Positions 23,019 to 34,900 of a stretch of 64,000 nucleotides of DNA are shown here, one piece after another. The stretch is from Trichosporon coremiiforme (Eukaryota; Basidiomycota; Tremellomycetes; Trichosporonales; Trichosporonaceae). The translations under genes and the position numbers were made by a program. Each line of letters begins with the position of its first letter. The first letter of the stretch is position 1. Location: the NCBI GenBank assembly GCA_039545355.1, contig BCJJ01000005.1, forward strand, positions 1,653,034 through 1,717,033, in the 5' to 3' direction. The notes under the pieces are model-generated. The model was given only the letters and a program-made list of their open reading frames with translations, was not told the origin of the DNA and searched no databases.

Positions 23019-24400
23019 ATGGCCCCGACACTCGCCTCTGTCGCGAGCACGGCCACCCAGGTCGCTGCTGCCGCCGCGACACATGTCATCATCCCCGTCC
23101 TGAAGCGCGCTGAGGCAGAGGTTGCCGCGGCCGCCGGCGCCGAGGAGGAAGACGCCTGTGCCGCCTCCTTCGACGACTCGCACTGGGGCCTCCGCATCGG
23201 TGGCATCTTCATCATTCTCGCGACCAGTCTGCTCGGCACGCTCGCGCCGATCCTACTGCGGTCATCGCGTGTTGTTCCCCGTGCTTTCTTCGAGTGAGTA
23301 TCAGACTGCCACTGTGCGCAGTGGGTGTGGCACCACTGCACCTCGGTCATGCAGCTTTCCACATACCGCACTATTGAGCTAACATCAGGTTTGTTAAGTA
23401 CTTCGGTTCTGGTGTTATCATCGCGACAGCGTTCATGCACCTGCTCGCTCCGGCCTTCGACGAGCTGGGATCAGAGTGTCTCTCGGGCACGTGGAACAAC
23501 TACGACTGGGCGCCGGCCTTTGCGCTGATCAGCTGCATGCTCATGTTCTTCGCAGAGGTCGCCGCGTACCGCATCGGGACGCAGAAGCTGGAGCAAATCG
23601 GCATCAACTACTCGTCTCACGTGCACGACGAGACGGACGCGCACGCGCACGACCACCGCGCGCCCTCGGTTGTTGCCGGCCAGTCCAACCCCGCCAACCT
23701 GCACTCGCACGCGCTCGAGCACGAGATCGCCCACGAGCACCACCCCAACATCAACGGGCACGGGCTGGGACATCACGGCCCCATGCCTGACGGACCGAGC
23801 GAGTCCGAGATCTACGGCGAGTCCCTCGACGGCGGCAAGCTGCGCAAGAAGACAGACCTTGAGAGTGGCGACAGCGATAGCGCCCTCACTCTGGGCCCCA
23901 GCGATGCCGAGACTGCGGCGCAGATTGTCGGCGTCGCGATCCTCGAGTTCGGTGTCGTGCTGCACTCCATCATCATCGGCCTCACCCTCGCGACGAGCGA
24001 TGAGTTCATCGTCCTCTTCATCGTCATCATCTTTCACCAGATGTTCGAGGGTCTCGGTCTCGGCGCCCGTCTCGCCTCGCTCGAGCTCCCGAAACACCTC
24101 TGGTGGGTGCGCTACGCTGCTGCCCTCCTGTACTGCATCTGCACGCCTGTCGGCATGGCTGCCGGCCTCGGCGTCCGCAAGTCCTACAACGGCAATGGTA
24201 CTGCCAATCTCATCGTCAGCGGTATCCTCGACGCGATTTCGGCCGGTATCCTGCTCTATACCGGTCTCGTCGAGCTGCTCGCCCACGAGATCCTCCTCAA
24301 CCCCCGCATGATGAAGAGCTCGAATGCCAAGCTCGCCTACGTCTTCATCTGCATGTGTCTCGGAGCGGGTCTCATGGCCCTGCTCGCGAACTGGGCGTAA
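23019..24400 (+). CDS. ZIP-family zinc/iron transporter
   Basis: Exons 23019-23293 and 23389-24400 give 428 residues; the intron (GTGAGT to CATCAG) splices AFFE to FVKYFGSG. This is a ZRT1/ZRT2-type importer of Zn2+ and related metals, probably in the plasma membrane. Eight hydrophobic segments are visible, TM1 at about 57-80 (GIFIILATSLLGTLAPILL). The long TM3-TM4 loop, about residues 168-221, is very His-rich (HVHDETDAHAHDHR, HEHHPN, GHGLGHHG) and is the family's metal-sensing or binding loop. TM4 has EFGVVLHSIIIGLTLA, with the pore His and Ser, and TM5 has FHQMFEGLGLGARLA, with the conserved HQ-x-x-EG metal site. Its upstream region has a TATA box; I saw no clear zinc-response element. Confidence 0.96.
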
Positions 24401-24830
24401 GTCGGAGCGCAGCGAGTAGTCGAGCGGGAAGCAGTAAAGACGACGCGTGTATCAACTACATCCATCAGCAAATCTAGACCCCACATCACCACATACAACG
24501 GCGTGCCGCCAAGAATCTAGAACCCAACTCCATCCCATCCCATTTTCATATATTTCATTCTAGCCGTGTAACTTTATCATGATCATCTTGACAGCAAACT
24601 ATGCATTGTGTATTGATATGCGTTTGAAACAATGCTTCCCACACCGACGGTTGCGAGGATGACGATATCGGCTCGGACCGCATCACGTGTCGCCACCCTG
24701 CGAACCGGTAATCTATGACATCAAGCGCGGAACCCTCCGACGCAATGTATACGCCTCCGCAAGTTTCAGATGGAGCCAGTCTCACGATCTTCCCTCACTC
24801 TCATATCCTCTCTGTCACTCACTTAGAGCC
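24401..24830. other. Intergenic with NAXE promoter
   Basis: 430 bp between the ZIP stop and the epimerase start. A CACGTG box lies at 24684-24689, 142 bp before the start codon. Confidence 0.5.
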
Positions 24831-25769
24831 ATGTCTATCAGATATATCGGCCAGAAACTCGCGCAGCAGATCGACGAGGAGCTCATGAGCTCGGCTGGCG
24901 CTTTCAGCCTTGACCAGGTACGTTTGAGGATAGCTGCGGGTTAGGGCAACGTAGCTAACGTAACAGCTGATGGAGCTCGCGGGACTGTCGTGCGCCCAGG
25001 CGCTCGGGAAGAGCTACCCGCCCAAGACGCACAAGAAGGTGCTCGTGTGCTGCGGTCCGGGGAACCAGGTGAGTTCTCAGTCTGCTCATCTCTTCCACCC
25101 CCTGTTCCCTTGCCTTCCTTCATGCCTCATTGCTGAGTATGGCACTCTGGACATTAGCTGACTCCAGGGCGGTGACGGCCTCGTTGCAGCGCGCCACCTG
25201 CGCCACTTCCACTACACGCCTACGCTTTACTACCCGAAACCAGGGAAGAAGGAGATCTACCAGCGGCTTCTGAAGCAGTGCACGAACCTGGACATCCCCG
25301 TGCTGTCGACGCTGGACGAGTTCCACTCTGCGCTGAAGGCGAACGACGTGGTCATGGATGCGATCTTCGGTTTCAGCTTCGAGCCACCTGTACGTGCGCC
25401 CTTCGATCGGATTCTGGACGCGCTGGCAGAGAGCAAGACACCAGTCGTCAGTGTCGACATGCCCTCGGGCTGGAACGTGGAGAAGGGGCGGCAGGAACTC
25501 TTCACGCAGCCCGACGACGAGGGCAAGTCGCGCCCCGTCAAGACGATCGATCCCGAGGTGCTCGTGTCCCTCACTGTACCAAAGGAGGGTGCGAAGGAGT
25601 TCAAGGGGAAGCACTGGCTTGGCGGGCGGTTCGTCCCGGAGTGAGTTGTCCACTGGTGAGCGGGAAACTGACATACAGATCGCTCGACAAGAAGTACGAC
25701 CTGAACATCCCAGAGTACCCAGGCTTTGACGAGGTCGTCGAGCTGTCTCCTGGCAACTCGAAGCTCTAA
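24831..25769 (+). CDS. NAXE: NAD(P)HX epimerase (YjeF N-terminal family) with C-terminal SKL
   Basis: Four exons, 24831-24917, 24967-25068, 25168-25640 and 25679-25769, encode 250 residues. The enzyme interconverts R and S forms of hydrated NAD(P)H so that the ATP/ADP-dependent dehydratase can repair them. Motifs: [14 protein letters not shown] at the N terminus, [17 protein letters not shown], the dinucleotide-binding [16 protein letters not shown] (family norm GPGNNGGDG, here Gln for Asn), DAIFGFSF, and [14 protein letters not shown] with the catalytic-region Asp. The protein starts directly with the conserved domain, leaving no mitochondrial presequence, and ends in Ser-Lys-Leu before TAA, a canonical PTS1 peroxisomal import signal. 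This suggests peroxisomal rather than mitochondrial location. It converges with the PQ-loop gene, 204 bp between stops. Confidence 0.95.
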
Positions 25770-25973
25770 AAACTAAGATGCGATGCAATGCATTCTAAAC
25801 CTATGCAAGTATGATGTATGTAACAAGATGAAAGCAAGATGATTATAAATGATGTTGAAATCCCAAAATGAAGTCGTCTTTATGATAAATCTTTCGACGT
25901 CTCAGCGCTACCGCTCTTCGACTGTCGCTTCAGGGCCGCGTCGGTGTCGTCGATGTTCCAGCTCGCGGTGTCC

Positions 25974-26982
25974 TTAGACGCTTTTGTCATCCTGCCCGAC
26001 AGCAGTCAGATTTGACGAGTAGGTGACACTGGCGCGCTCGATCTCTCCGCGGTGAAAGTGGTTGTGCTCGTGCGCGTGGGTGCCGACCCGTTCGTGCGTG
26101 CGCTCGTCGATCGCGTCCTCGCCCTCGATCGGCTCGACGTCTCCCCCGATCGTAGCCTCTTCCTGCCTGAGCGCCGCCTCTCTTGCGGCCCTCTTCTTCG
26201 CCTTCGGATTCAGAATCGGCACGAGCAGGACCACAATGCCGTCAAAAACGACGACGAGCATGTACTGCGCGAGCGCGGTATAGTCGAGTTCGTCGCGGAA
26301 GAAGAGCGAGACGCCCGAGAAGATACCGCCCAGGATGTCGACGATCATGAACATGACACTGATGCCGACGACGGCCTTGTGCTTGTAGATCTCCCAGTAC
26401 TCGGGCATCAGGCCTGCCACGAGGAGAGCAGACGTGATCCAGCCGTACATCTGTTTCGGCCAGTTGACGCCGTTCCTCTCCCCGGCCCACAAAGCGAAGA
26501 CGGAGCCGACCTCGAAACCGCCGAGAATGGCGTAGAGAACGCCGAGGTAGAGAAGAACGCGACGGAGCGGGATCTTGGAACCGTAGTACAGACACTGGGC
26601 CCAGGAGATGCACCCGAAGAAACCGAAGAGTTGGGGTTGGATCTGGAGCGGGATCGAGGAGCGCATGCTAACAAGGTACGCGCCTTGGAAAGTGCAGGCG
26701 ATGGCCCAGATGCTAATCTCATCAGCCGAATTCACCTCTCACTTTCCTCGCATGTGCGACGCCTGACTGCAGTGCAGTGCTGACGCCAAGCATTGGCGCA
26801 GCACAGACGCATGCAGAGAAGCAAAAGATCACTCACAACATGAGGTACGGGCTGAGACCGTCCGTGTTCTTGGTGCGGTAGGTCTTGATGATCTGCGGGA
26901 TGATCTGCACGCTCCACAGCACGGCGCCGATCGTCGCGAGCGCCTTGTCCGCCGCAGGGCACGGGTACGTGCTCCCGGCCAT
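25974..26982 (-). CDS. PQ-loop repeat membrane protein
   Basis: Exons complement(25974..26712, 26837..26982) give 294 residues; the 124-nt intron (GTGAGT to TTAG) restores SPYLMFIWAIACTFQ. The ATG at 26982 (MAGSTYPCPAADKAL) is preferred because CPAADK directly precedes the first helix; the frame is also open to an ATG at 27051, which would add 23 residues. About seven hydrophobic segments are present. The first PQ motif is WSVQIIPQIIKTYRTKNTDG. The second is degenerate, LMPEYWEIYKHKAVVGIS, with Glu in place of Gln. Relatives include vacuolar or lysosomal cationic amino acid exporters and Golgi/endosomal lipid-handling proteins, so the substrate is open. The cytosolic tail is His/Glu-rich (HERVGTHAHEHNHFHRGE). 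It is divergent from RNA14, with 1.67 kb between starts. Confidence 0.88.
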
Positions 26983-28651
26983 TGCGCTTGCTACGATTTC
27001 GTACGCTAGGAAGGGGAGGCTGAAGGCGTCAGAGATTAGGACTTGTACCATGCCGGGTGTCTATGTGTGGAGGAGAATGCGATGCGTGATGCAGATGCCA
27101 GAGTTGTGGAGTGACAACTTACAGGAGTGTAACGGCGAGGATCGGCCAAGGCTCCGAACGTGCGGAATTCGGGGAGCGCTGAGGCAGATGACGGAAGCCA
27201 CACTGGCTTTGGCGCGTTCAAGCGCTTCAGGCACAGAGAGACGAGTGGCGACCGAAAACTGGCTGCAGACTAGGCGACAGCAGTCGGGATCTGCGTGTGT
27301 GGCGCAGATTATATGTCTGAATACAACTTTGCGCTCTTAACCCAGTCCGCAACTTGCGCGTGATCAACTTTTTCTACGCGCTCGCTCTGCTGTGAAACCT
27401 GGTGTCCTATGCCGTCAGTCCATGCTCGTGTGCACGCAACGTCGGACAAATAACCTACCACGAGTCCCAAGGGCCACGTGAGACCCTGAGGGGAGACTCG
27501 GTGCTCGTCTAGTCGTTTGACGGGTTAGACGAGCTGCACTACTCTGGTCGTGCACGAGGAGATCAGGTCACACGATGCGCTGATCAGTGCAGATTTTGGT
27601 GGAGAAAGGTGCAGAGATAGCCGCTATCGATAAGACAAGAGACGAAGTTGCCGCAGTAATTCAGGTGCCCTGCCAAGAAAGCAAGAATGCTTGCAACAAG
27701 TTCGATCAGGGCAGGTCGGCTGTCAGGTTGTAGAAATGTGGTCGTCTGGTGGCTGCCGAGAGTCCAAGACGTGTGTTTTGTCGAAACATGCAGTCGTTCG
27801 GGTCGTAACAAGAGTGAGTGAAGAGAAGAGAGACAACAAGTCGCGAGAATAAAAGACTAGATATCGCGTTGGGGCGTCCCCGTGTCGTCGGAGAAAGGAC
27901 GCTCTCACGCTCTCGGCCCATGAGCCGCGAACCTCCCCTATCTACAGTGAGCAATGGGGGGTTCAGGCAGGGGTGGCTCAACTGCTGATAAATTCCGGGA
28001 GTCACCTGCCTGCATTTTTGCCTGATGGAAAAAACACCGAGCCTGAAATCGAGTATTTCCTTATCTCTCCAGGTGCCAAAACTTTTTCCTGAGTTCTTCC
28101 ACGGTGAGGATGCGCCTATCTTCCTCTCGGGGTTGACGGAAGCGTGACCGAACCGTGCGCCGAGTGTGCCGAAAATAACCGTGCCACTGGGACCTGGTAT
28201 TCAGTCGATCCATAGACAGCAAAGTGCATGCCCGCAGTCTGTCACGTGACGAGTCGCCCTCACTAAGGGGGAGGAATAAAGAAGGGATGTGACACGTGCC
28301 GGGAGCAAATGACGCGCTCGTTCGTGCCTTTCATCAGCGACGCAATGAACAAAGCAATCTTCGTCCACTTAAACTCTCCACCCCGACCAGGCTGATGGAC
28401 TAAGAGTTCGACGGGCAGCAGCACACAGCAGCAGCAGCACAGTCGCACTCCTCCAGCACCACCGACCTGCACACCACGAGACTTGCTTGTCTCTTTCTTC
28501 TTGGTTTTCTTTCTCGCTCGAAAGGACGACTGAAGGTTTTGACATCTTCAAACGAAAACAATTCATCGCGCGCACGCCGATTTCTTATTGTTTTCTCCTC
28601 TTCCCTCCTTCCCCTTAACCTCGCAACCCGCGCCTATAAGGCTTCAGGCTG
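26983..28651. promoter_or_regulatory. Long divergent region between PQ-loop gene and RNA14
   Basis: 1.67 kb with no protein-like frame. It holds three CACGTG boxes, at 27475-27480, 28243-28248 (inside the 10-bp palindrome GTCACGTGAC, 28241-28250) and 28293-28298. CTATAAG at 28633-28639 lies too close to the RNA14 start to be a TATA box. The region from 28380 to 28640 is pyrimidine-rich. Confidence 0.5.
28241..28250. promoter_or_regulatory. E-box palindrome GTCACGTGAC
   Basis: A perfect 10-bp palindrome about 400 bp upstream of RNA14, with a second CACGTG 50 bp downstream. Cbf1/bHLH factors bind RTCACRTG in fungi. Confidence 0.5.
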
Positions 28652-31640
28652 ATGTCGGAGAGCACAGTTCCCCAGGACCCGCCGCCCCAAGCGGGGGCCG
28701 CCGAGACTAACTCTGGTGCACCCATGGCCGAGTATGATCCGTCGCAGCCGATGGAGTACGGCGAGTACGACCCGTCCCAGCCCGCTGAGTATGACCCCTC
28801 GCAACCGGCCGAGTACGACCCGTCGCAGCAGCAACACGAGGAGCCGCCTCAGCAGGAGGAGGAAAAAGATGAACGAGGGTCTGCGCAGCCCGAGGAAGGC
28901 AAGGAAGGCGCTTCCGGAGAGCAGCAGCAAGAGCAGGAGTACGACCCGTCCCAGCAGCAGGAGCACGAGTACGACCCCTCGCAGCCGACCGGAGAATACG
29001 ACCCTTCGCAGCCGATGGGCGACTACGACCCCTCCCAGCCGATGGAGTACGATCCGTCGCATGCCATGGACACCGAGCAGCCCGAGCGCGCATCCGAGGC
29101 ACCAGCCGAGGGTGGTCCCGTAGCGGCGCCCGTTCCCGAGCCGGAGCCTGGAGTCGTTCCAGGCCTTCCCCAGGTCAACGAGGACACCGAACTTGCACCT
29201 GCGCCCGCGACCGCGCCCGTGTCGCTTGCGTCCCGCTCCGCCATCCCGGAAAACGAGGGCGTCCAGGAGGACGTGTACAAGGCCGACCTGCCTGAGGGCC
29301 TGACGCTCGACTCGCCGAGTGTCATCGCTAACCAGGAGCTCGTCCGCCAGTACCGACTTGGTAAGCTAGGTTGCCTCTATCTTCGAGCTGATATCAGAAC
29401 CGTCCGAGGCCAGCAACATTGTCGCCCTGTTCAACTGGTCCGTCCAGAAATCCGAGGTCGCCGATGCCCGCGCGTGGTACAACACCCTCGCGGTCGAGAA
29501 CCCGACGGCATCGCAGCCGCTGCTCGCGCTCATCAACCTCGAGCTCGCGCTTAACAAGTTTGAGCAGGTCGAGGCGCTCTTTGGCCGTGCGCTCCGCAGC
29601 TCGTTCACACTCATGGCGGCTGCCGACGTTGACATCTGGAGTGGGTGAACTCGTGTACGGTGTGCTGATCCAACAGAGGCGTACCTGCACTACATCCGAC
29701 GACAGAACCCGAGTGACGGCCCCGACCCGGATGCGACGCGGACTACGGTGATTCAGGCGTACGAGTACGCACTGAAGGAGTGTGGCGTCGACCGCGAGTC
29801 GGGCGAGATCTGGCAGGAATACATCTCGTACCTGACTGACTTCAAGTCGAAGAACCCCTGGGAGCAGCAGCAGAACACGGACAACGTGCGCAAGCTGTAC
29901 CAGCGTGCAGTCACCGTGCCGCTGAACAACGTCGAGGCGCTGTGGAAGGCGTACGATGCGTTCGAGAGCGGACAGAACAAGATGGCCGCGAAGAAGTTCC
30001 TCGCGGACCGCTCTCCCCCCTATATGACCGCCCGTACTGCGCTGCGTGAGATGCGCAACCTGACCGACTCGCTTCGGCAGCCCGTCATCCCCCCGCAACC
30101 CGAGTTCACGGACGAGGACCGTCGCATCGTCACCGGCTGGAAGAACTACCTGAAGTGGGAAGAGGGCAACCCGCTGGGCGCGGACGACGCCACTGTCACG
30201 ATCCGGCTGGCGTATGCGTTCCGCAAGTGCATGGCGCAGATGCGGCACTTCCCGGAGCTGTGGCATTTTGCGGCGTCGCACTACCTCTCGGTAAGCAAAG
30301 AGGAGGAGGGCAAGGCGTTCCTGCAGGCCGGTGTCGCGGCGTGCCCGAAGAGTTTCTTGCTCTCCTTCGCCCTGGCTGAGATGGAGGAGGACCAGCGCAA
30401 CTACGCCCAGTGCCACACGATCTTCACGAACCTGATTGAGCGTCTGAACGTCGAGATCGACGAGCTCAAGCTCGCTGTCTCGAAGGAGGTCGAGATCGCG
30501 CGTGGTCCCGAGATCCCCGCCGCCACGCACGAGCTGAACAACGAGGAGAGCGACTATGCGCGTCTCGTGCGCGAGCGCGATGAGCGCGGCCGCCTCGTGC
30601 AGGAGCGCCGCGGGCGTGACATCGACGACGCCAAAGCCGCCCTCGGCATCGTGTGGGTCATGTACATGCGTTTCGCGCGGCGCGCGGAGGGGCTGAAGGC
30701 CGCGCGCCTCGTGTTCGGCAAGGCGCGCAAGTCGCCGCACGTCACCTGGCACTCGTTCGAGGCTTCGGCGCTGATGGAGTATCACTCGAACAAGGACTCC
30801 GCCGTCGCCGTGCGCATCTTCGAGCTCGGCCTGAAGCAGTTCGACGAGGATGTCCCCTTCGTGATCAAGTACCTCGAGTTCCTTCTTGCCATCAACGACG
30901 ACACAAACGCGCGCGCCCTCTTCGAGCGCTCCGCGCTCAAGATTCCCGCCGACAAGGCGCGACCCCTCTGGGACGTCTGGGCACGCTACGAGTACATGTA
31001 CGGCGACCTTGTGGCCGTACACAAGCTCGAGCAGCGGTGGGCCGAGGCGTTCCCTGCCGATTCGCCACTGAAGCGGTTCGCGCAACGTTTCTCCTTTGAC
31101 GGGATTGACGAGATTGCGCTCCGCGACCTCGGTTTCGGGCGTCAGAGGCATGCCGCTGGCGGTTTCGGCGGGCACGGCGGCCCAGGAGGACCGGCGCCGC
31201 CGCCGGCCTTACCTCCCGCCGGCGTGGGAATGCTGCAGCAGCAGGCTGGGTTCCAGCCGCGCTCGCCCCAGAAGCGGCCCCTCTCGCCCCTGCCTGCGGG
31301 CAGTCCTGGGAGGGACAAGCGCGCCCGCCCCGCCAGCCCAGTGCCGCCTGCTAGGGGCATGCAGCGCTTCGGCTCCAACGACAACAGACCTCCGGCCATG
31401 CCGCCTATGCCTCCGCGTGCGCCGCCGCGCGCAGCGCCCACGCCGCCGGTCCACCGCTCCGGTCTTCCGAACCAGCTCGCGTGGTTTATTGGCCAGCTCC
31501 CACCTACAAGGAGCTTTGACGGACCCGTCTTCCGGCCCGACGACATTGTCGGCTTGTTCTCCAACATTGCCGCGAATGGCACGGGGAACAGGCCTGTGCC
31601 GGCGCGCGGGCCGCCGGCCGGCTACGGACGAAGATACTAG
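28652..31640 (+). CDS. RNA14: mRNA 3'-end processing protein Rna14 (CstF-77 homologue)
   Basis: Exons 28652-29360, 29398-29640 and 29677-31640 encode 971 residues; both introns are 36 nt. Rna14/CstF-77 is the HAT-repeat scaffold of cleavage factor IA needed for pre-mRNA cleavage and polyadenylation. From about residue 235 on, HAT repeats follow one another: SNIVALFNWSVQKSEVADAR, EIWQEYISYL, ALWKAYDAFE, ELWHFAASHYL, VMYMRFARRAEGLKAAR, VTWHSFEASALMEY and PLWDVWARYEYMYGD. Then comes a Gly/Pro-rich linker and a short conserved C terminus (LAWFIGQLPPTRSF, FRPDDIVGLF) that resembles the Monkeytail that binds Rna15. The N-terminal 140 residues are unusual, with nine (E/D)YDPS(Q/H) copies between residues 27 and 137. 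It converges on the IQGAP gene, 277 bp apart. Confidence 0.95.
28730..29065 (+). repeat. Coding repeat: nine (E/D)YDPS(Q/H) units in RNA14
   Basis: Within exon 1 the hexapeptide occurs nine times, in two clusters of four and five separated by an acidic Gln/Glu stretch. Codon choices differ between copies, so the repeat is conserved more at protein than at DNA level. Confidence 0.85.
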
Positions 31641-31917
31641 GCCTCCGTGGGGAAGGACGAAAGTGGACGGCGCGAGCGTAGACACCGAGCGTAGAGTAGC
31701 TTAGACAGACAGATTCGTAGTTTCTTCCACGTCTTGAGACGGATGCAACAGTACAGCAGCAAGTCACTCAAGAATCTATTCATGGAGGCATTACATATAG
31801 GCACTGATACAATATTACTCTCGTTTCGGTCTCTTTTCCATATGCTTTGTGCTATGCGTGCTATGACTATCGTTCTCTCTCTACTAGTCTTTCACTTCTT
31901 CATCTCACTTCATGCGT

Positions 31918-34900
31918 TTACGCGGAGTAGAACTTCTTGTTGATCTGGTGGATGAGCGTGTTCAGGTTGAATGCGGCGATGCCGTCGAAGAGGTCGAGGC
32001 GGACATTGTTGTCGAACTGGGCCTGTAGGAGGTCCTCCATGCGCATCTCCTCTTTGCCGATGTACGCGTTCCCGTGTCCGGTCATTTCAAGCGTGACGAC
32101 GCCGACGTCGTTCGAGCTGATGATGACGTGCAGCTTGTCGAACTGACGGGGGCTGAACTGGGCTACACTCAGCAGAATGCCCTTCTCGTACAGCTCGGCG
32201 GCAGAGTACTTGTACGTGCCGAACTTGGACTTCTTGCCGCCAAATGTGCGCCAGTACTGCTTGGACAGGATCGGCGCCTTCTTCTTCTGCTGGAGCGCCG
32301 CCATTGACGTGTCGATGTAGTCGTGGTACGACTGGATCTGCTCGTCGAACTTCGACCGCTTATCCGTTAGGTGCGCCTGCGCCTCGCTCATTGCGGCCAG
32401 GTCCACCTTGCGCTTCTGGCGCAGGCGGTGCTTCTCGCGGATGTCGCACGCGATAGACACGAGCAGACCCTGCAGGTGGTCCTCGCGCGACAGCTTGCCG
32501 AGCTCGACGAGCGCCATGCAGAACTCAATCGCTCGCGACTTGACCTCGTGGAACGGAAGCGAGCGGATGCTCTCCATCTGGTACTCGGCCTCCTCGGGCG
32601 TCGGCGGCAGATCGTGGCGCTCTCGTCGCGCCTGCTCAAGAGCAATGTCGCGGTGTACCTCGTACACCCATCGGTTCTCGTCCGCCTCGGTCGGGTGAGA
32701 GAGCAGAACCTCGTAGAGGTCCTTGCCGGTTTGGACACGGAGGACGGCGAGCACATGGCGCTTTGCCTGCGACTCGAGCTCGCGGACACGCGCAACTTCG
32801 GGGTCGGACGTCTGCAGCTGCGCGAGGCGGTTCGTCAACCGCACACGAACCGTGGCGTTGCTGCGGTCGTAGTCGATGGGCGGCCCCTCGAGCTGGTCGA
32901 GGACGCTTTCGATGGGATCCTTGGGCTTGCCAGCTGTGATGGTCTGCTGGTGGCGGATCAGGATGGCGAGCAGGCCGTAGATGTCCTTTCGCGTGATGCT
33001 GATCGGAGTCGCCTCCGAGGTACTCTCAAGCATCTCCTGGACCTGGAAGTCGACCTCGGCTACGTCAAAGATGAAGTCGCTCATCTCCTTGCCCGCGACC
33101 CGGATGTACTCCTGGAGAGGTTCCCGCACGAGCCTGTCCTTGACAGTTAAGCCCAAGTCCTGGGAGGCGATGAGGCCAAGCAGGTGGGCGATAGCGTTCA
33201 GGTTGCGGCGCATGACGGGGTTGACGTTCTCAGCGATGCCGTATGTCTCGGGAGCGGCGATCGCCGGCAGAATGAAAGGCATGACGACCGTCTTGGCGAC
33301 GACGGGCCAGAGCAGGCTGTCGTCGCACTGGTAGCGGACGCGGAGCGCGAACAGGGCCTCGCGGGCCATGAGGCGCAGCGCGTACGGCATCTGCGGGATG
33401 GACGCCATGATCGACTTGGCCACCATGTCGGTGAGAGCGCGCAGCTCCTGAAGATGCTGAATGTACAGAGCGCGAGTCTCTCCATGCGTCTGGAGGACTT
33501 GCTCGGCAGTGAGACCTCTGGGCAGGGTGCTTCTAACACCTGTCAGACTCTCCTCACTGTTAATGAATCGGTTGTAGATGTCCACGGGGTCGGTCGACAA
33601 GTCAAGCTCATCGGCTTGCACGACACGCTGAATGTGTGGCAGAAGCACGTTCACCAGGTAAGGGGCGAGCGTCGGCCTGATGAACTGCGTCGTAACCGAG
33701 GTGATGGCGAAGCGCGTGTTGGCGAGGTCCTCCAGGCTGCGGGAGCGCAGGATCTGCTCGTGGACAGAGATCTGAATGAACTTGTGGAAAAGGTACGCCT
33801 CGCGCTTGTCGTGGCCAAAGCCGAACAGGATCAGCGTGACGGCCTCAATGAGGCGTCGGTCAGCCTCGTCTTCCTCGTTTGAGAGCTTGTGCAGCAGTCG
33901 AGAGAGGTATTGCGGCTGCGTCTGCAGCGTGAAGAAGAGATGCTCGAAGAGTTCAAGCTTGCGCTGGCTCTGTCGGTCCAGATGGATGTTGCTGAAGGGG
34001 TCGCCGCCACCAGGAGGGTGGAAGGCGTCCTCGGCGACGACACCGTGACGGCGCTTGGCACGCACCAGATCCTCGAAGGACATCTTGTTCTTGAGGATGA
34101 GGGCGATCTTAGTGTCTAGCTCCTGAACCTCAGTCTCGAGCGTCTGGTTGACACGAAGCAGGTCGACAACGCTCTTGCGCATCTCATCGATGCGGAGCTG
34201 GTCGTAGAAGTCGGTCTCCGTGTCATCCAGAAGGTGCATGTAGTTCTGGATGGTCGGGATGTCGACGCCGTGACCAGTGATGAGACGCTCGTACATCTGG
34301 CGCTGCTGACGACCACGCCACAGAGCCTGGATCTTGGTGATCTTGTCCTGGTTATTGTAGAGGTAGGACAGGCGCAGCCAGTACTTCCTACGCTGGATGA
34401 AGCCACGAGAGAGCGACTGCAGGAAGATGAGAGCGCCCTGCGTGTGGGGATCGATGAGGTAGTCACGCCACTCGAAGTACTCCCTGCGAGCCAGGTGGCC
34501 ACGAGCGACAGCCTGGAAGCCCACGACGTCGGGCTGGACAAACTCGAGCTTCTTCTTCTGCTCGTGGGTCTGCTTCTTCGCGAGCTTGGTACGGAGGAAC
34601 GCCTGGAGACCACCGATCGATCCAGCGACCTCGACCTTGGCGAGCGCCTTCTGCATGTTCTGGTGCTGCTTCTGAGCGAGGCGACCACGAGCTAGAGCTT
34701 GGAAGGAGGACACAGATGGCGCAAGCTGAACGGCAGCGTCGGCAAAGACACGCTTCCGTCGGCGAGCGATACAGCCGCGAGCGGTAGCCTGGATGGCGAC
34801 GACATAGTCGGTGGCATCGTCCATACGCTTCTCCTGAGCCTTCTGGCGACGACGGACAAGCATACCGCGGAGGTGACTCTGCATGCCAACGAAGGTAGGC

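Noticed and set aside
26983..27051. Longer start for the PQ-loop protein
   Set aside because: The frame is open to an ATG at 27051, but family members usually place CPAADK close to the start; kept only as an alternative.
29394..31175. A 593-codon open frame antisense to RNA14
   Set aside because: Shadow of a GC3-biased coding exon; Leu/Val/Arg/Glu-rich with no motif.
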